Shown here one piece after another: positions 19,903 through 29,932 of a stretch of DNA of 64,000 nucleotides. The DNA is from Tardiphaga sp. 709 (GTDB taxonomy: Bacteria; Pseudomonadota; Alphaproteobacteria; Rhizobiales; Xanthobacteraceae), in NCBI RefSeq assembly GCF_032401055.1, contig NZ_CP135529.1, positions 3,656,501 to 3,720,500 on the forward strand, read 5' to 3'. A model generated the notes under the pieces. The model saw only the letters and a program-made list of their open reading frames with translations. It made no database searches and was not told where the DNA came from. A program made the position numbers and the translations under genes. Each line of letters begins with the position of its first letter. Within the stretch, counting starts at the first letter, position 1.

Positions 19903-20042
19903 CCGATTTTCTCCTTGCAATCACGAAGACGTAACCCTTGCGAAGTTGTCAGACAAGTGCAGCGCAGCATCGACTTCTTCACTGGACGGATAAATAGAAA
20001 GAGGTAGTCTCAAGAAAAACAATCATCAGGGAGGACGACGTC

Positions 20043-21425
20043 TTGATCACCAAGGGTACCCGTGCGCTTGTTTTCGCCACTGCCGCTTCCGGCTTGTTTC
20101 TGACCGCAGCGCCTGCCTTCGCGCAGCAAAGCATCACCGTCTGGTTCAGCAAGGGGTTTTATAAATCCGAAGATGAATCACTGCTGGCGGCGATCAAGAA
20201 GTTCGAAGACAAAACCAAGATCAAGGTCGAACTCTCGCAATATGCCATTCAGGACATGATCCCGAAGACCGTGGCCGCGCTGGATTCCGGCACGCCGCCG
20301 GATGTCGCCTATGCCGACACCTACGATGTGCAGGCATCCGGCAAATGGGCCTTCGAAGGCAAGCTGGAAGATATCACCGACATCCTGAAGCCGATGATGG
20401 ATAAATTCGCGCCGAACACGGTCGAGACGGCCTATCTGATGAACGGCCAGACCAAGAAGAAAGCCTATTACGGCTTTCCGCTGAAGCAACAGTCGATGCA
20501 TGTGGAGATCTGGAGCGATCTGCTCGAGCAGGCCGGCTTCAAGGTCAGCGATATTCCCAAGGACTGGAAGGGTTATTGGTCGTTCTGGTGCGACAAGGTC
20601 CAGCCGGCCTATCGCAAGGCGTCAGGCAGCCGTGCCTATGGTGTCGGCCAGCCGATGGGCGTGGAGTCCACGGACTCGCTGCAGTCGTTCTACACCTTCA
20701 TGGATGCCTATAACGTCAAGCTGGTGGACGATGACGGCAAGCTTCTGGTGGACGACCCCAAGGTCAAGGAAGGCCTGATCGGTGCGCTCAGGGACTATAC
20801 CGACACCTATATCAAGGGCTGCACGCCGCCATCCTCGACGACGTGGAAGGACCCCGACAACAATGTCGCCTTCCATAACAAGAGCATCATCATGACCCAC
20901 AACTTCACGATTTCGATCGCGGCGAAGTGGTTCGAGGATTCGCAAAACCAGACGTTGACACCAGAGCAACGCGCGGCCGGCAAGAAGGCCTATGAAGAGA
21001 CGATCGTCACGGCATCGTTCCCGCTGAAGCCGGACGGCACGCCGATCAAGTATCGCTCAGACGTGAAGACGGGGATGATCTTCTCGCAGTCGAAGAACAA
21101 GGCGGGCGCCAAGGAATTCGTCAAGTTCCTGATGGAAGAAGAAAACCTTGGCCCCTATGTCGAAGGTGCGCTAGGTCGCTGGTTCCCGGTGACCAAGGCC
21201 GGACAGGCAAGCCCGTTCTGGCAGGCCGACAAGCATCGCAAAGCGGTCTACACCCAATTCACGGGAGGCACCTCGTCGTTCGATTTCGTGAAGAACTACA
21301 AGTTCACGATACTCAATAACGAGAACGTCTGGGCTAAGGCGATGAACCGCGTGGTCAGCGAGAAGGTGCCGGTCGAGAAGGCCGTCGATGAGTTGATCGC
21401 CCGCATCAAGGAAATCGCGGGTTAG
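20043..21425 (+). CDS. ABC transporter extracellular solute-binding protein (carbohydrate type)
   Basis: This periplasmic binding protein has 460 residues, of the UgpB/MalE-like cluster B fold. It starts at TTG 20043, with GGGAGG upstream and no better in-frame start before the Sec signal peptide (ATAASGLFLTAAPAFAQQ, cleavage near residue 28). The mature part begins ITVWFSKGFYKSEDESLLAA and contains TPPDVAYADTYD, YYGFPLKQQSMHVEIWSDLL and the C-terminal SFDFVKNYKF. It heads a binding protein-permease-permease operon. The sugar or polyol bound is not predictable from sequence. Confidence 0.9.
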   Translation: MITKGTRALVFATAASGLFLTAAPAFAQQSITVWFSKGFYKSEDESLLAAIKKFEDKTKIKVELSQYAIQDMIPKTVAALDSGTPPDVAYADTYDVQASGKWAFEGKLEDITDILKPMMDKFAPNTVETAYLMNGQTKKKAYYGFPLKQQSMHVEIWSDLLEQAGFKVSDIPKDWKGYWSFWCDKVQPAYRKASGSRAYGVGQPMGVESTDSLQSFYTFMDAYNVKLVDDDGKLLVDDPKVKEGLIGALRDYTDTYIKGCTPPSSTTWKDPDNNVAFHNKSIIMTHNFTISIAAKWFEDSQNQTLTPEQRAAGKKAYEETIVTASFPLKPDGTPIKYRSDVKTGMIFSQSKNKAGAKEFVKFLMEEENLGPYVEGALGRWFPVTKAGQASPFWQADKHRKAVYTQFTGGTSSFDFVKNYKFTILNNENVWAKAMNRVVSEKVPVEKAVDELIARIKEIAG

Positions 21426-21433
21426 TCCGAGAC

Positions 21434-21462
21434 AAAGCCGGCCGCCCTCGCGGCCGGCTTTT
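21434..21462 (+). terminator. Intra-operon hairpin between binding-protein and permease genes
   Basis: AAAGCCGGCCG (21434-21444) and CGGCCGGCTTT (21451-21461) form an 11-bp perfect stem around CCCTCG and end in a short T-run. It lies between the solute-binding protein stop and the first permease start. Such structures stop most transcripts or protect the upstream mRNA end, giving more binding protein than permease. Confidence 0.75.
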
Positions 21463-21477
21463 GCAATGGTGTACAGC

Positions 21478-22356
21478 ATGGCCACGATCACCTATCCCGC
21501 TCCCGCCGATACGCTGCCACGCCGGCCATGGTCGGCCCGCCTGACGACGCCGCAGGTCTGGGGCGTCGTGATGATCGCGCCCTATCTGCTCGTGTTCGCC
21601 GCCTTCGTGGTCTATCCGATCGGTTATGGCTTGTGGCTGGCGCGGCACCCGGCGAGTTACGTCGCGCTCTATAACGATCCGGTATTCGCGCGCGCCGTCG
21701 TCAACACGCTGATCTTCCTGATTATCGGCATCAATGTGAAGATGCTGATCGCTCTCTTTCTGTCCGGCTTCTTCGTGCAGTCACGGACATGGATACGCTG
21801 GCTGTCGGTACTGTTCATCCTGCCTTGGGCGGTGCCGTCGATCCCGACCATCCTGTCGGTGCGCTTCATGTTCAATCCCGAATGGGGCGTGATCAATAAT
21901 CTGATCTTCAAGTTTACTGGCGAGGATGGGCCCAACTGGCTGAACGATCCCGCTATCGGCCTGACGCTGGCGATCATGGTCCACATCTGGAAGTCGCTGC
22001 CGTTCTGGACGCTGATCCTGATGACAGGACGTCTGGCGATCTCGACGGACATGTTCGAAGCCGCCGATGTGGACGGCGCCAGCTGGTGGCAGAAATTCCG
22101 TTTCATCACCTGGCCGTCGATGCAGACACTGTATCTCACCTGCACGCTGCTTTCGATGATCTGGACGCTCGGTGACTTCAACAGCGTCTATCTGTTGACC
22201 GGAGGCGGGCCAGCCGATCTCACTCATGTTCTGTCTACATTGGGGATTCGCTATCTCCGCCTCGATCAGCTCGACATGTCGATGGCATCGATCGTTTGCG
22301 CGATGCCGCTTGTGCTGCCGCTGGTCTATTTCATGATGAAACGGCTCTCTCGATGA
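21478..22356 (+). CDS. ABC transporter permease, sugar type (first)
   Basis: This inner-membrane permease of the MalF/UgpA class has six transmembrane segments. The coupling EAA loop reads MFEAADVDGASWWQKFRFIT followed by WPSMQTLYL. The C-terminal part has LGDFNSVYLLTGGGPADLTH, a signature of MalF-like permeases. ATG 21478 (MATITYPAP) gives 292 residues. ATG 21466 is also in frame but sits right at the hairpin, and neither has a clear Shine-Dalgarno site. It pairs with the next gene to form the channel for the binding protein upstream. Confidence 0.88.
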   Translation: MATITYPAPADTLPRRPWSARLTTPQVWGVVMIAPYLLVFAAFVVYPIGYGLWLARHPASYVALYNDPVFARAVVNTLIFLIIGINVKMLIALFLSGFFVQSRTWIRWLSVLFILPWAVPSIPTILSVRFMFNPEWGVINNLIFKFTGEDGPNWLNDPAIGLTLAIMVHIWKSLPFWTLILMTGRLAISTDMFEAADVDGASWWQKFRFITWPSMQTLYLTCTLLSMIWTLGDFNSVYLLTGGGPADLTHVLSTLGIRYLRLDQLDMSMASIVCAMPLVLPLVYFMMKRLSR

Positions 22357-22369
22357 AGAGGTTCACCCG

Positions 22370-23221
22370 ATGAGAGTGCCAACGCTACGAGAGGTCGGCA
22401 CCGAAGCGCGACTGTTGTTGATTGGCATTCCCGTGCTGATCTGGACGCTGATTCCGATCTATCACATGTTCCTGTTCGCGATCTCGCCGAAGCAGGATGC
22501 CTTCGCGGGAAAGCTGTGGCCCGACCATCCAACGCTGAACAATTTCAGAATCGTGTTCAATCAGCAGCATTATTTCCTGCGCGATTTTTGGGCGCAGTTC
22601 CTGAACTCAGTCGTCATCGCGGTGGCGGTCGGTGCGCTGACGCTGGTGATTGCGACATCGGCGGCCTTTGCGATCAGTCGCCTGCGCGTCCGCGGCGGCC
22701 GAACGGTGATGAACATGGCGCTGTTCACCTATTTCATTCCCGCCGCATTCCTCGCTGTGCCAATGTATCGCACCATGGGCAATTACGGCCTGCTCAACAA
22801 TCACTGGTCGCTGATCCTGGCGATGGTGACCATTGCTTCGCCCTATGCGATCTGGGTGCTCAAGCAGGCGTCCGACAAGCTGCCGCTCGAGCTCGACGAA
22901 GCCGCTATCATGGATGGCGCGACGCCGCTGCAACTGTTTCGCATGGTCTATGTGCCGCTGATGTTGCCATCGCTGGTCGCGATCGGGACCTATGCGCTGC
23001 TGCTCGCCTGGAACGAATATCTCTACGCCTTCCTGCTGCTGTCCAAGGATACCGAGATCACGCTACCCGTCGCGCTCGGCAACTTCCTGGCCGCTGATGA
23101 CTCGCCCTGGGAATTGCTGATGACGACGGGCTTTATTTACGCGCTCCCACCAGCCGCAGTGTATTACGCCTTCCGGCGCTACATGGTCGGCGGACTCACA
23201 GCGGGCGCGGTCAAGTCTTGA
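22370..23221 (+). CDS. ABC transporter permease, sugar type (second)
   Basis: This 283-residue MalG/UgpE-class permease has six predicted transmembrane helices. Its EAA loop is LELDEAAIMDGATPLQLFRM followed by VYVPLMLP, the site that docks the ATPase. The segment PAAFLAVPMYRTMGNYGLLN is typical of the family. It starts 13 nt after the first permease. No ATPase gene follows; the operon stops at 23221 and meets a convergent gene 9 nt later. The importer must therefore use an ATPase encoded elsewhere. Confidence 0.9.
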   Translation: MRVPTLREVGTEARLLLIGIPVLIWTLIPIYHMFLFAISPKQDAFAGKLWPDHPTLNNFRIVFNQQHYFLRDFWAQFLNSVVIAVAVGALTLVIATSAAFAISRLRVRGGRTVMNMALFTYFIPAAFLAVPMYRTMGNYGLLNNHWSLILAMVTIASPYAIWVLKQASDKLPLELDEAAIMDGATPLQLFRMVYVPLMLPSLVAIGTYALLLAWNEYLYAFLLLSKDTEITLPVALGNFLAADDSPWELLMTTGFIYALPPAAVYYAFRRYMVGGLTAGAVKS

Positions 23222-23230
23222 AGTGGCGGA

Positions 23231-24118
23231 TCAGGCGATAAGCCTGATCCGAGGCCTGCTCACGTCTTCGTCAGCCACTTCCGCTTCCGTGTCAGTCGTC
23301 TCAGGAATGAGCGTCGGCGTGCCGAAGACGTCCGGAAATGGATCGAAAGTGCCCGCCACCTCCCGGAGCGGCTTTTGTTTGTCGGCCCAATGCAATGCCG
23401 TGTAGTCGAATCCGAGTTCGATGGTCGGCTTCACCACTTCGAAATAGGGCGAGATATCGAAATCCCTGGGCATATAGAGCGATGAATCGCGGATGTGCAG
23501 AATCTCGCGACGGGCCTGGCGGCTACCGGCGCGGGTGATTTTCGGCAGAATCGGATAGCGCACGGCATCGAAAGCCTGCGCGATCAATGCCGAGCAGATG
23601 ATCTTGGTGGGATCGCCGGAGCCGAACGCGATCATGCGCCGCCGCCAGCGCTGCGGTATTGGCAGCGGGATCAGGAAGCGCATCAGGTCGAGAATGTTCT
23701 TGGTGTCGTAACCAAAGCCAATCCGGTTGATGGCGTAGCGACACACAGTGGTGCGGTCCTCGTAGGACAGACCCACCGGGCGGCACAGGCGGGTGTGGAA
23801 CGGATAATATTTCGACAGCGGTGCCGAGGTGACACCTTCGCCGATATTGGCCTCGATCAGCACATGCGGCTCGCCGTTCGGCTCTGCAGCACCATCGATT
23901 GGGCCGACATAGAGCGCGGCATGCGACCAGGTCGATTGCGTGAGATATTTGATGATGCCGGAGACGCGGTTGTTGCCTTCGACCAGCAGCACGTCACCTT
24001 CCTCGATGATACCGCGCAGGCGTTCGGGGTCGCTCGGCGTGAATGGCTCGTAGCCGGGCAGCTCCTTCTGCAGATATTTCGCGATCAGTTTCCCGACCGT
24101 ATCGAGCATGAGGCCCAT
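23231..24118 (-). CDS. YiiX/YebB-like NlpC/P60-type cysteine hydrolase
   Basis: The 295-residue protein matches the permuted papain-like YiiX family. An early histidine lies in TWSHAALYVG, after IIEEGDVLLVEGNNRVSGII, and a late cysteine lies in KIICSALIAQAFDAVRYPI, giving the His-then-Cys order of the permuted fold. Members act on amide bonds in peptidoglycan peptides or on lipids; the substrate here is unknown. There is no signal peptide. ATG 24118 is preceded by GGGGGAG. The upstream in-frame ATG at 24190 would add 24 residues with no clear ribosome-binding site. It is convergent with the ABC importer and divergent from the amine oxidase-like gene. Confidence 0.8.
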   Translation of the reverse strand: MGLMLDTVGKLIAKYLQKELPGYEPFTPSDPERLRGIIEEGDVLLVEGNNRVSGIIKYLTQSTWSHAALYVGPIDGAAEPNGEPHVLIEANIGEGVTSAPLSKYYPFHTRLCRPVGLSYEDRTTVCRYAINRIGFGYDTKNILDLMRFLIPLPIPQRWRRRMIAFGSGDPTKIICSALIAQAFDAVRYPILPKITRAGSRQARREILHIRDSSLYMPRDFDISPYFEVVKPTIELGFDYTALHWADKQKPLREVAGTFDPFPDVFGTPTLIPETTDTEAEVADEDVSRPRIRLIA

Positions 24119-24312
24119 GATCGTGACTCCCCCAGCGCGGTTCATGTCGACCGCTTTCCCTGGCTCCATCATGGTCGAGAGCCATTGCAATTTGGTTCAT
24201 GCCCGCGCGGCGCTGGTGACGATTCATTCACCACGACGGTTGCCGCACACCCTCGAATACGGCAAGGTTCGCGAGACGTTCTCATGCATCATAAAATTTC
24301 GGAAACCATGTC

Positions 24313-25716
24313 ATGACGATTTCACGCCGAGATTTCCTGTCGGCGTCCGCAGCATTGACACTTGTGCCGCTGTTCGGCGCAAGGACATTGGCCGCGTCGC
24401 TGCCGCGGGATGCTGACATTGTCGTGATTGGCGCAGGCGCTGCGGGCATCGCTGCGGCGCGTCGTATCCAGGCAGCCAATCGCAAGGTGATCGTGGTCGA
24501 GGCCTCCAGCCGGATTGGCGGACGGTGCATGACAGACGCGACAAGTTTCGACGCCCCGTTCGATCGCGGCGCGCGCTGGCTGCACACGCCGGAAACCAAC
24601 GCAGTGGTGAAGCTTGCCCGGCCGGTGGGAATTGATGTCGCGCCATCGCCGCCGAGCCAGAAGCTGCGTATCGGCCGTCGTAATGCCCGCGCCGGCGAGA
24701 CCGAGGAATTGCTCGCTGCGGTCGTGCGGGCCAATCGCGCCATCGACGAAGCAGCGCGCCGTGCCGACATCTCCTGCGCCGCGGCGCTGCCGAAGGATCT
24801 CGGGGACTGGGCGGGCACGATCGATTTCGTGCTCGGGGCCTATGCGACCGGCAAGGACCTCAAGGATCTCTCGACGCTGGATCTTTCGCGCGCGCAGGAT
24901 CGCGCCATCGATGTTGCCACGCGCCAGGGGCTCGGGGCATTGATGGGCAAGCTCGGCGAGGCCGTTCCGGTGGCGCTGTCGACCCCTGCGACGCGCGTGA
25001 CTTGGAGCGGACGCGACATCGGCGTTGAGACGGCGTCAGGGCGCATTGCGGCGCGGGCGGTGATCATCACCGCATCAAGCAATGTGTTGTCGTCGGGGAC
25101 AATCAAGTTCACGCCGGAACTGCCAAAGCGGCAGCTCGACGCGGCGGCAAAACTCAGCCTCGGCAGCTATGACCGTATCGCGCTACAGTTTACTGGCAAT
25201 CCGCTCGGGCTGGGTCGCGATGAGCTGATGGTCGAGCAAAGCACGAGCACACGTACCGGTGCACTGTTTGCGAATATTGGCGGGTCATCGCTGTGTACCG
25301 TCGATGTCGCGGGCGCATTCGGCCGCGACCTTGCAACTCAGGGCGAGGCCGCGATGGTGGCTTTCGCCGTTGAATGGCTGACGAAGCTGTTCGGCTCCGA
25401 TATCAAACCGGCGATCAAGCGTTCTGCAACGACGCGCTGGGATACGATGCCATTCGTGCTCGGAGCCATGTCGGGGGCCGCACCGGGTGGCCAGGCCTCG
25501 CGCCGCGTATTGGCTGAGCCTATGGGCAATCTGTTCCTTGCCGGCGAAGCCACGCACGAAACATTGTGGGGCACGGTCGATGGCGCATGGGAAAGCGGCG
25601 AGCGCGCAGCAGAGGCGGCGCTCAAGAAGATCGGCGCAATGAAAGAGCCGGAACCAGACAAGCCGGTGCGGACGAAGCAGCGGCGGCAGCGGTCGAGCGG
25701 AGCGGGGTTGGAGTAG
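24313..25716 (+). CDS. Tat-exported FAD-dependent amine oxidase-like protein
   Basis: The 467-residue flavoprotein starts with a twin-arginine signal (ISRRDFLSASAALTLVPLFG). The FAD-binding Rossmann motif is IVVIGAGAAGIAAARRI at about residues 36-52, with VVEASSRIGGRC about 25 residues later. The C-terminal FAD motif is LFLAGEATHETLWGTVDGAW. These place it in the flavin monoamine oxidase superfamily, which oxidises amines to imines with peroxide release. The extreme C-terminus is Lys/Arg-rich. Periplasmic location is inferred from the signal. The next gene, convergent, encodes another Tat-type enzyme. Confidence 0.88.
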   Translation: MTISRRDFLSASAALTLVPLFGARTLAASLPRDADIVVIGAGAAGIAAARRIQAANRKVIVVEASSRIGGRCMTDATSFDAPFDRGARWLHTPETNAVVKLARPVGIDVAPSPPSQKLRIGRRNARAGETEELLAAVVRANRAIDEAARRADISCAAALPKDLGDWAGTIDFVLGAYATGKDLKDLSTLDLSRAQDRAIDVATRQGLGALMGKLGEAVPVALSTPATRVTWSGRDIGVETASGRIAARAVIITASSNVLSSGTIKFTPELPKRQLDAAAKLSLGSYDRIALQFTGNPLGLGRDELMVEQSTSTRTGALFANIGGSSLCTVDVAGAFGRDLATQGEAAMVAFAVEWLTKLFGSDIKPAIKRSATTRWDTMPFVLGAMSGAAPGGQASRRVLAEPMGNLFLAGEATHETLWGTVDGAWESGERAAEAALKKIGAMKEPEPDKPVRTKQRRQRSSGAGLE

Positions 25717-25741
25717 CCGCGACGTGAGGCTGCTATTGGCG

Positions 25742-26689
25742 CTACACCGGTAGCGCCAGCTGCATCAGATCTTTGGCCACGATGATCTTGCCGGAAAAAT
25801 TCTTTCGCACGCCCGAGATCCAGTCCTCGTCGGTGACTTCGGGATCGTCGCCCGGCACGAAGTGGCTGAGCACCAGCACCTTCACGCCAGCCGCGGCGGC
25901 GATGCGGCCGACATCCTCGGTGGTGGTATGGCTTTCCATCAAATGTTTTTTCAGCGTCGCGCCGTTCTTCGTCTTGATCACCAGCCGGTCAACAGCGGGC
26001 ACGTAAAGTGCCTCATGCACCAGCACGTCCGCTCCCTTGGCGAACTCTGCTAGCCTCGGGTTGTAGGCGGTGTCGCTGGAGAACACGATGACACCGTCGG
26101 GCGTCTCGAATTTGTAGGCGAAGCTGTCGACGATCGGCGGATGCGGAGTGCGAAACGCTGTCACCTTGACGTCGGCGGTCTGCAGCACCACGCCATCCTC
26201 CGCGATATCCTTGGCAACGAGCAACGGCCGCGGATCGGGGCGGCCTTCATCTTCGATGCGGGTATCAACGTCGAATTTGTTCAACTCCCAGTAAGTCCGG
26301 GTCATTGCCTCGATGCCCTTGGGACCAAACGAGTGGATCGGCGTCGAGAGACCTGCGGCCCAAGCATTGTAGAACAAGTTGCCGTATTCCAGATTGTGAT
26401 CGGAATGGTGGTGGCTGATGAAGATATACTTCACCGAGGGAAGCGGCACGCCGGCATTGACCAGTTGCCGGCTGACGCCCATGCCGCAATCGATCACGAA
26501 TGGCGTGTCGTTGACCACAACGAGATTGGCGGGATTGGATGCACCGACGCCGACGCGCGGGCCGCCCTTGGTGCCGAGAAATATGATCCTGGTGTGCGGT
26601 TTTGCTGGCGTCTGCGCCAGCGCGGGGCGCGCCGCGAAGAGCATGGCGCCGGCAGCGGCGAACTTCAGCATGTCGCGGCGATCGATCAT
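25742..26689 (-). CDS. Tat-exported metallo-beta-lactamase-fold hydrolase
   Basis: The 315-residue protein begins with the Tat-like MIDRRDMLKFAAAGAMLFAA and an ARPALAQ cleavage region. The metal-binding HHHSDH motif is in YIFISHHHSDHNLEYGNLFY, with further ligands in VFSSDTAYNP (Asp), HEALY and LSHFVPG. The layout resembles arylsulfatase-like / RNase Z-like MBL enzymes rather than true beta-lactamases. ATG 26689 has GGGAGAAG upstream and keeps the twin arginine near the N-terminus; the earlier in-frame ATG at 26755 would displace it. The substrate is unknown. Its stop is 26 nt from the convergent amine oxidase-like gene. Confidence 0.87.
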   Translation of the reverse strand: MIDRRDMLKFAAAGAMLFAARPALAQTPAKPHTRIIFLGTKGGPRVGVGASNPANLVVVNDTPFVIDCGMGVSRQLVNAGVPLPSVKYIFISHHHSDHNLEYGNLFYNAWAAGLSTPIHSFGPKGIEAMTRTYWELNKFDVDTRIEDEGRPDPRPLLVAKDIAEDGVVLQTADVKVTAFRTPHPPIVDSFAYKFETPDGVIVFSSDTAYNPRLAEFAKGADVLVHEALYVPAVDRLVIKTKNGATLKKHLMESHTTTEDVGRIAAAAGVKVLVLSHFVPGDDPEVTDEDWISGVRKNFSGKIIVAKDLMQLALPV

Positions 26690-26762
26690 GGTCTTCTCCC
26701 GTTGTTCTTGAATTGGAGAGACCCTAGCGCCGCGGCGGCTGGCGCCGCAAGTCACGCAAGCG

Positions 26763-27530
26763 TCAGTGAAATATCCCGTCGAACAGCGGCAGGCTGATCA
26801 GCGCCGAGACGGCGATCAGCGCGTAACAGATCTTGCGGAACAGCTCGTCGCTGGCCTTGCCGAACAGTTTCGAACCGAGCCAGAGGCCGAGACCGAATAG
26901 TGGTCCGGTAATCACCGCGAGACCGAGAATGGCGGAACTCCACAATCCGCCGATCGTGTAGCTGATGATGATCAGCACATCGGCGACGGCGAAATACAGG
27001 ATGATATTTGCGCGGGTGACGGCTGCGACTGCCGCATCTCGCAGCCAATACATCACTATGGGCGGGCCGCCGAGTTGCGCCAAGCCGCCGAAGAACCCGG
27101 CGAGACCGCCGACGCTGACAGTCACCGGTACGGTCGGCTTACCAGGATAGCGCCAGCCGGAGATCAGTAGCGTCAGCATCGTGACGATCAGTAAGACGAT
27201 GCCCCAGCGAACAGTCAGCGGATCGGCCCAGGCCAAGGCCATCGTGCCAAGTGGCACGCCAATAAGTGCGCCCAGCGAAATGATGCTGACGTCGCGCCTG
27301 TCGGCTCGTCTTGCGGCGTTCGGGATCAGCGTCAGCGTGGTCGAGAAGTCGATCAGCAGCAGCAACGGCGACGCGACCTGCGCGCCGGCCACGCTTGAGG
27401 CGAGCGGCATGAAGATCAGCGCCGAACCGAAGCCCGAAAATCCGCGGGCCAGTCCGGCGATGAAGGCGGTGACGGTGATAAAAACGAGCGACGTGGTCGA
27501 ATACTGGACCAGGCCGAGTGATTCCATCAT
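26763..27530 (-). CDS. TauE/SafE-family anion exporter
   Basis: This 255-residue membrane protein of the TauE/SafE (sulfite exporter / DUF81) family has about eight transmembrane segments in two halves. The family features [20 protein letters not shown] and [20 protein letters not shown] repeat the same glycine-rich pattern in each half. It probably exports a small organic or sulfur anion. It overlaps the pheT stop by 4 nt and reads in the same direction, so it is translated from the pheST transcript or by coupling. Confidence 0.88.
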   Translation of the reverse strand: MMESLGLVQYSTTSLVFITVTAFIAGLARGFSGFGSALIFMPLASSVAGAQVASPLLLLIDFSTTLTLIPNAARRADRRDVSIISLGALIGVPLGTMALAWADPLTVRWGIVLLIVTMLTLLISGWRYPGKPTVPVTVSVGGLAGFFGGLAQLGGPPIVMYWLRDAAVAAVTRANIILYFAVADVLIIISYTIGGLWSSAILGLAVITGPLFGLGLWLGSKLFGKASDELFRKICYALIAVSALISLPLFDGIFH

Positions 27531-29932
27531 GCGCGCAACGTGCCGCCCGTCTTCTTCGTTACTTCCGCCACGATCTTCGCTGCCACCGCATCAATTTCCT
27601 GATCGGTCAGGGTCTTCTCGCGCGGCTGCATGGTCACGGCGATGGCGACGGACTTCTTGTCGTCGTCGATGCCCTTGCCTTCGTAGACGTCGAACACCGT
27701 CACATCGGTGACCAGCTTCTTGTCCACGCCGGCTGCCGCACGGAGAATGTCACCGGACCTGACCTTGCGATCGACGATGAAGGCGAAGTCGCGTGACACA
27801 GGCTGGAACGCCGAGAGCTCCAAAGTCGGTTTGGCGCGGGTCGCCTTCTGCTTGGCGTCGGGAATACGATCAAGGATCACTTCGAACGCCATCAACGGGC
27901 CGTCGGCACCGAGTGCTTCGAGCGTGCGCGGGTGCAGCTCGCCGAAATGACCGAGGACGTTCTGCGGACCGATCTGGATCGTGCCGGACCGGCCGGGATG
28001 CAGCCAATTCGCGCCACCGGCGACGATCTGCAGCGCCTGCATCGGTGCGCCCGCGGCTGCGAGAACTGCAAAGGCATCGGCCTTGGCGTCGAGCGCGTTC
28101 GCAGCGCTGGCGCCTGACCAGTGACGGCCGTTGCCCGCCGACGAGGCGAGACCACGCCGGACGCCGGATGCAGCCATGAACTGATCCTGCGGGCGATCGC
28201 CGCGGAAGATCTGGCCGACTTCGAACAGCGCGAGGTCAGACGAGCCGCGATGCGCATTGGCCTGAGCGGCCGCGATCAGTCCGGGCAACAGGCTGGGCCG
28301 CATGTCGGAGAGGTCGGAGGCGATCGGATTGGCCAGCGCCAGTTCCGGCGCGCCGCCGCCGAACACTTCGGCATGTGGCTTCGAGATGAACGACCACGTC
28401 ACCGCTTCGACGAGCCCACGTGCTGCCAATCCACGCTTGGCGCGGCGGGTACGCTGCTGGATCTGGGTGAGCACCGGCTTGCGCGGGGCATCGCCGCGTG
28501 GGAACGGCGTCATCGGCACCTTGTCGACGCCGAAGATGCGCATGACTTCTTCGACGATGTCAGCCTTGCCGGTCACATCGCTACGCCAGGACGGCACCGC
28601 GACCTTCACCATAGGACCACTGCCGGCCACCATGAAGCCGAGATGCGTCAGGATGCGTCGCATCTCCGGGAAAGGCACGTCGATGGCGGCGAGGCGCTTC
28701 ACCTCGGCAATCGGGAAGTCGATGATGCGGTCGTCGCCGTAAGGCTTTCCGACCACGATGCTTTCCGACGGTGTGCCGCCGCATAGTTCCATCACCAGCT
28801 TGGTTGCCAGTTCGAGACCGGGCACCATGAAGACCGGATCGACGCCGCGCTCGAACCGATAGCGCGCGTCGGAATTGATGCCGAGCCTGCGACCGGTCTG
28901 CGCGATGTTAATCTCGTTCCACAGCGCGGATTCGATCAGCACATCGGTGGTCTCTTCCGAACAGCCCGACGCTTCGCCGCCCATGATGCCGGCGAGCGAT
29001 TCCACACCGTTGTCATCGGCGATGACGCAGGCTTTGCTGTCGAGCGTGTAGGTCTTGCCGTCGAGCGCGAGCAGCGTCTCGCCGTCACGTGCGCGGCGGA
29101 CAACGATGTCACCCTTTACCTTGGACGCATCGAACACATGCAGCGGGCGCGCGCGGTCGAATGTCAGGAAGTTGGTGATGTCGACCAGCGCATTGATCGG
29201 ACGCAGACCTATCGAGGTAAGCTTCTTCTGCAGCCACTCGGGCGACGGGCCGTTCTTGACGCCGCGCACGAGACGCAGCGCGAAGCCGGGGCACAGCTTG
29301 GCGTCTTCGACGGTGACTTTCACCGGGCAGGGGAATTCGCCCTTGATCGGCTTGATGCCGGGATTCTTGAACACGCCCATGTCGGCCGCGGCGAGATCGC
29401 GCGCGATGCCGGACACACCAGTGCAGTCCTGACGATTAGGCGTCAGATTGATCTCGATGACGGGATCGCCGAGCTTGGCCCAATCGGGATAGATCGCGCC
29501 GACGGGTGCATCGGCGGGCAGTTCGATGATGCCGTCGATATTTTCCGGCAGGCCGAGTTCACCTGCCGAGCACAGCATGCCCTGGCTTTCGACACCGCGG
29601 ATATTGCCAAGACCGATGGTGAAATCCTTGCCCGGGATGAACGTGCCGGGCCTGGCGAGAACGGTCTTCAGTCCCGCGCGTGCGTTCGGCGCGCCGCAGA
29701 CGATCTGCAACGGTTTGTCATCGCCGGCATTGACGGTGCAGACGCGCAGGCGGTCGGCATTGGGATGCTGCTCGGCCGTGACGATCTCGGCGATCGTGAA
29801 CGGCTTCAGGAGCTTCGCCTTGTCGTCGATATGCTCGACCTCAAGCCCGATCATGGTGAGCTTGTCGGTCAGCGTCTCGAGCGACTCGTCAGTCTCGAGA
29901 TGATCTTTCAGCCAGGAGAGGGAGAATTTCAC
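27527..29932 (-). CDS. pheT: Phenylalanine-tRNA ligase beta subunit
   Basis: PheT is the large subunit of the alpha2-beta2 enzyme that charges tRNA-Phe. The 801-residue product has the N-terminal [12 protein letters not shown] and a tRNA-binding OB fold (about residues 40-150). The B3/4 editing region follows, with [19 protein letters not shown], then the B5 region and catalytic-like core. It ends in a C-terminal anticodon-binding FDX-ACB domain ([12 protein letters not shown] ... [14 protein letters not shown]). It overlaps the end of pheS by 4 nt. The length is normal. Confidence 0.98.
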   Translation of the reverse strand: MKFSLSWLKDHLETDESLETLTDKLTMIGLEVEHIDDKAKLLKPFTIAEIVTAEQHPNADRLRVCTVNAGDDKPLQIVCGAPNARAGLKTVLARPGTFIPGKDFTIGLGNIRGVESQGMLCSAGELGLPENIDGIIELPADAPVGAIYPDWAKLGDPVIEINLTPNRQDCTGVSGIARDLAAADMGVFKNPGIKPIKGEFPCPVKVTVEDAKLCPGFALRLVRGVKNGPSPEWLQKKLTSIGLRPINALVDITNFLTFDRARPLHVFDASKVKGDIVVRRARDGETLLALDGKTYTLDSKACVIADDNGVESLAGIMGGEASGCSEETTDVLIESALWNEINIAQTGRRLGINSDARYRFERGVDPVFMVPGLELATKLVMELCGGTPSESIVVGKPYGDDRIIDFPIAEVKRLAAIDVPFPEMRRILTHLGFMVAGSGPMVKVAVPSWRSDVTGKADIVEEVMRIFGVDKVPMTPFPRGDAPRKPVLTQIQQRTRRAKRGLAARGLVEAVTWSFISKPHAEVFGGGAPELALANPIASDLSDMRPSLLPGLIAAAQANAHRGSSDLALFEVGQIFRGDRPQDQFMAASGVRRGLASSAGNGRHWSGASAANALDAKADAFAVLAAAGAPMQALQIVAGGANWLHPGRSGTIQIGPQNVLGHFGELHPRTLEALGADGPLMAFEVILDRIPDAKQKATRAKPTLELSAFQPVSRDFAFIVDRKVRSGDILRAAAGVDKKLVTDVTVFDVYEGKGIDDDKKSVAIAVTMQPREKTLTDQEIDAVAAKIVAEVTKKTGGTLRA

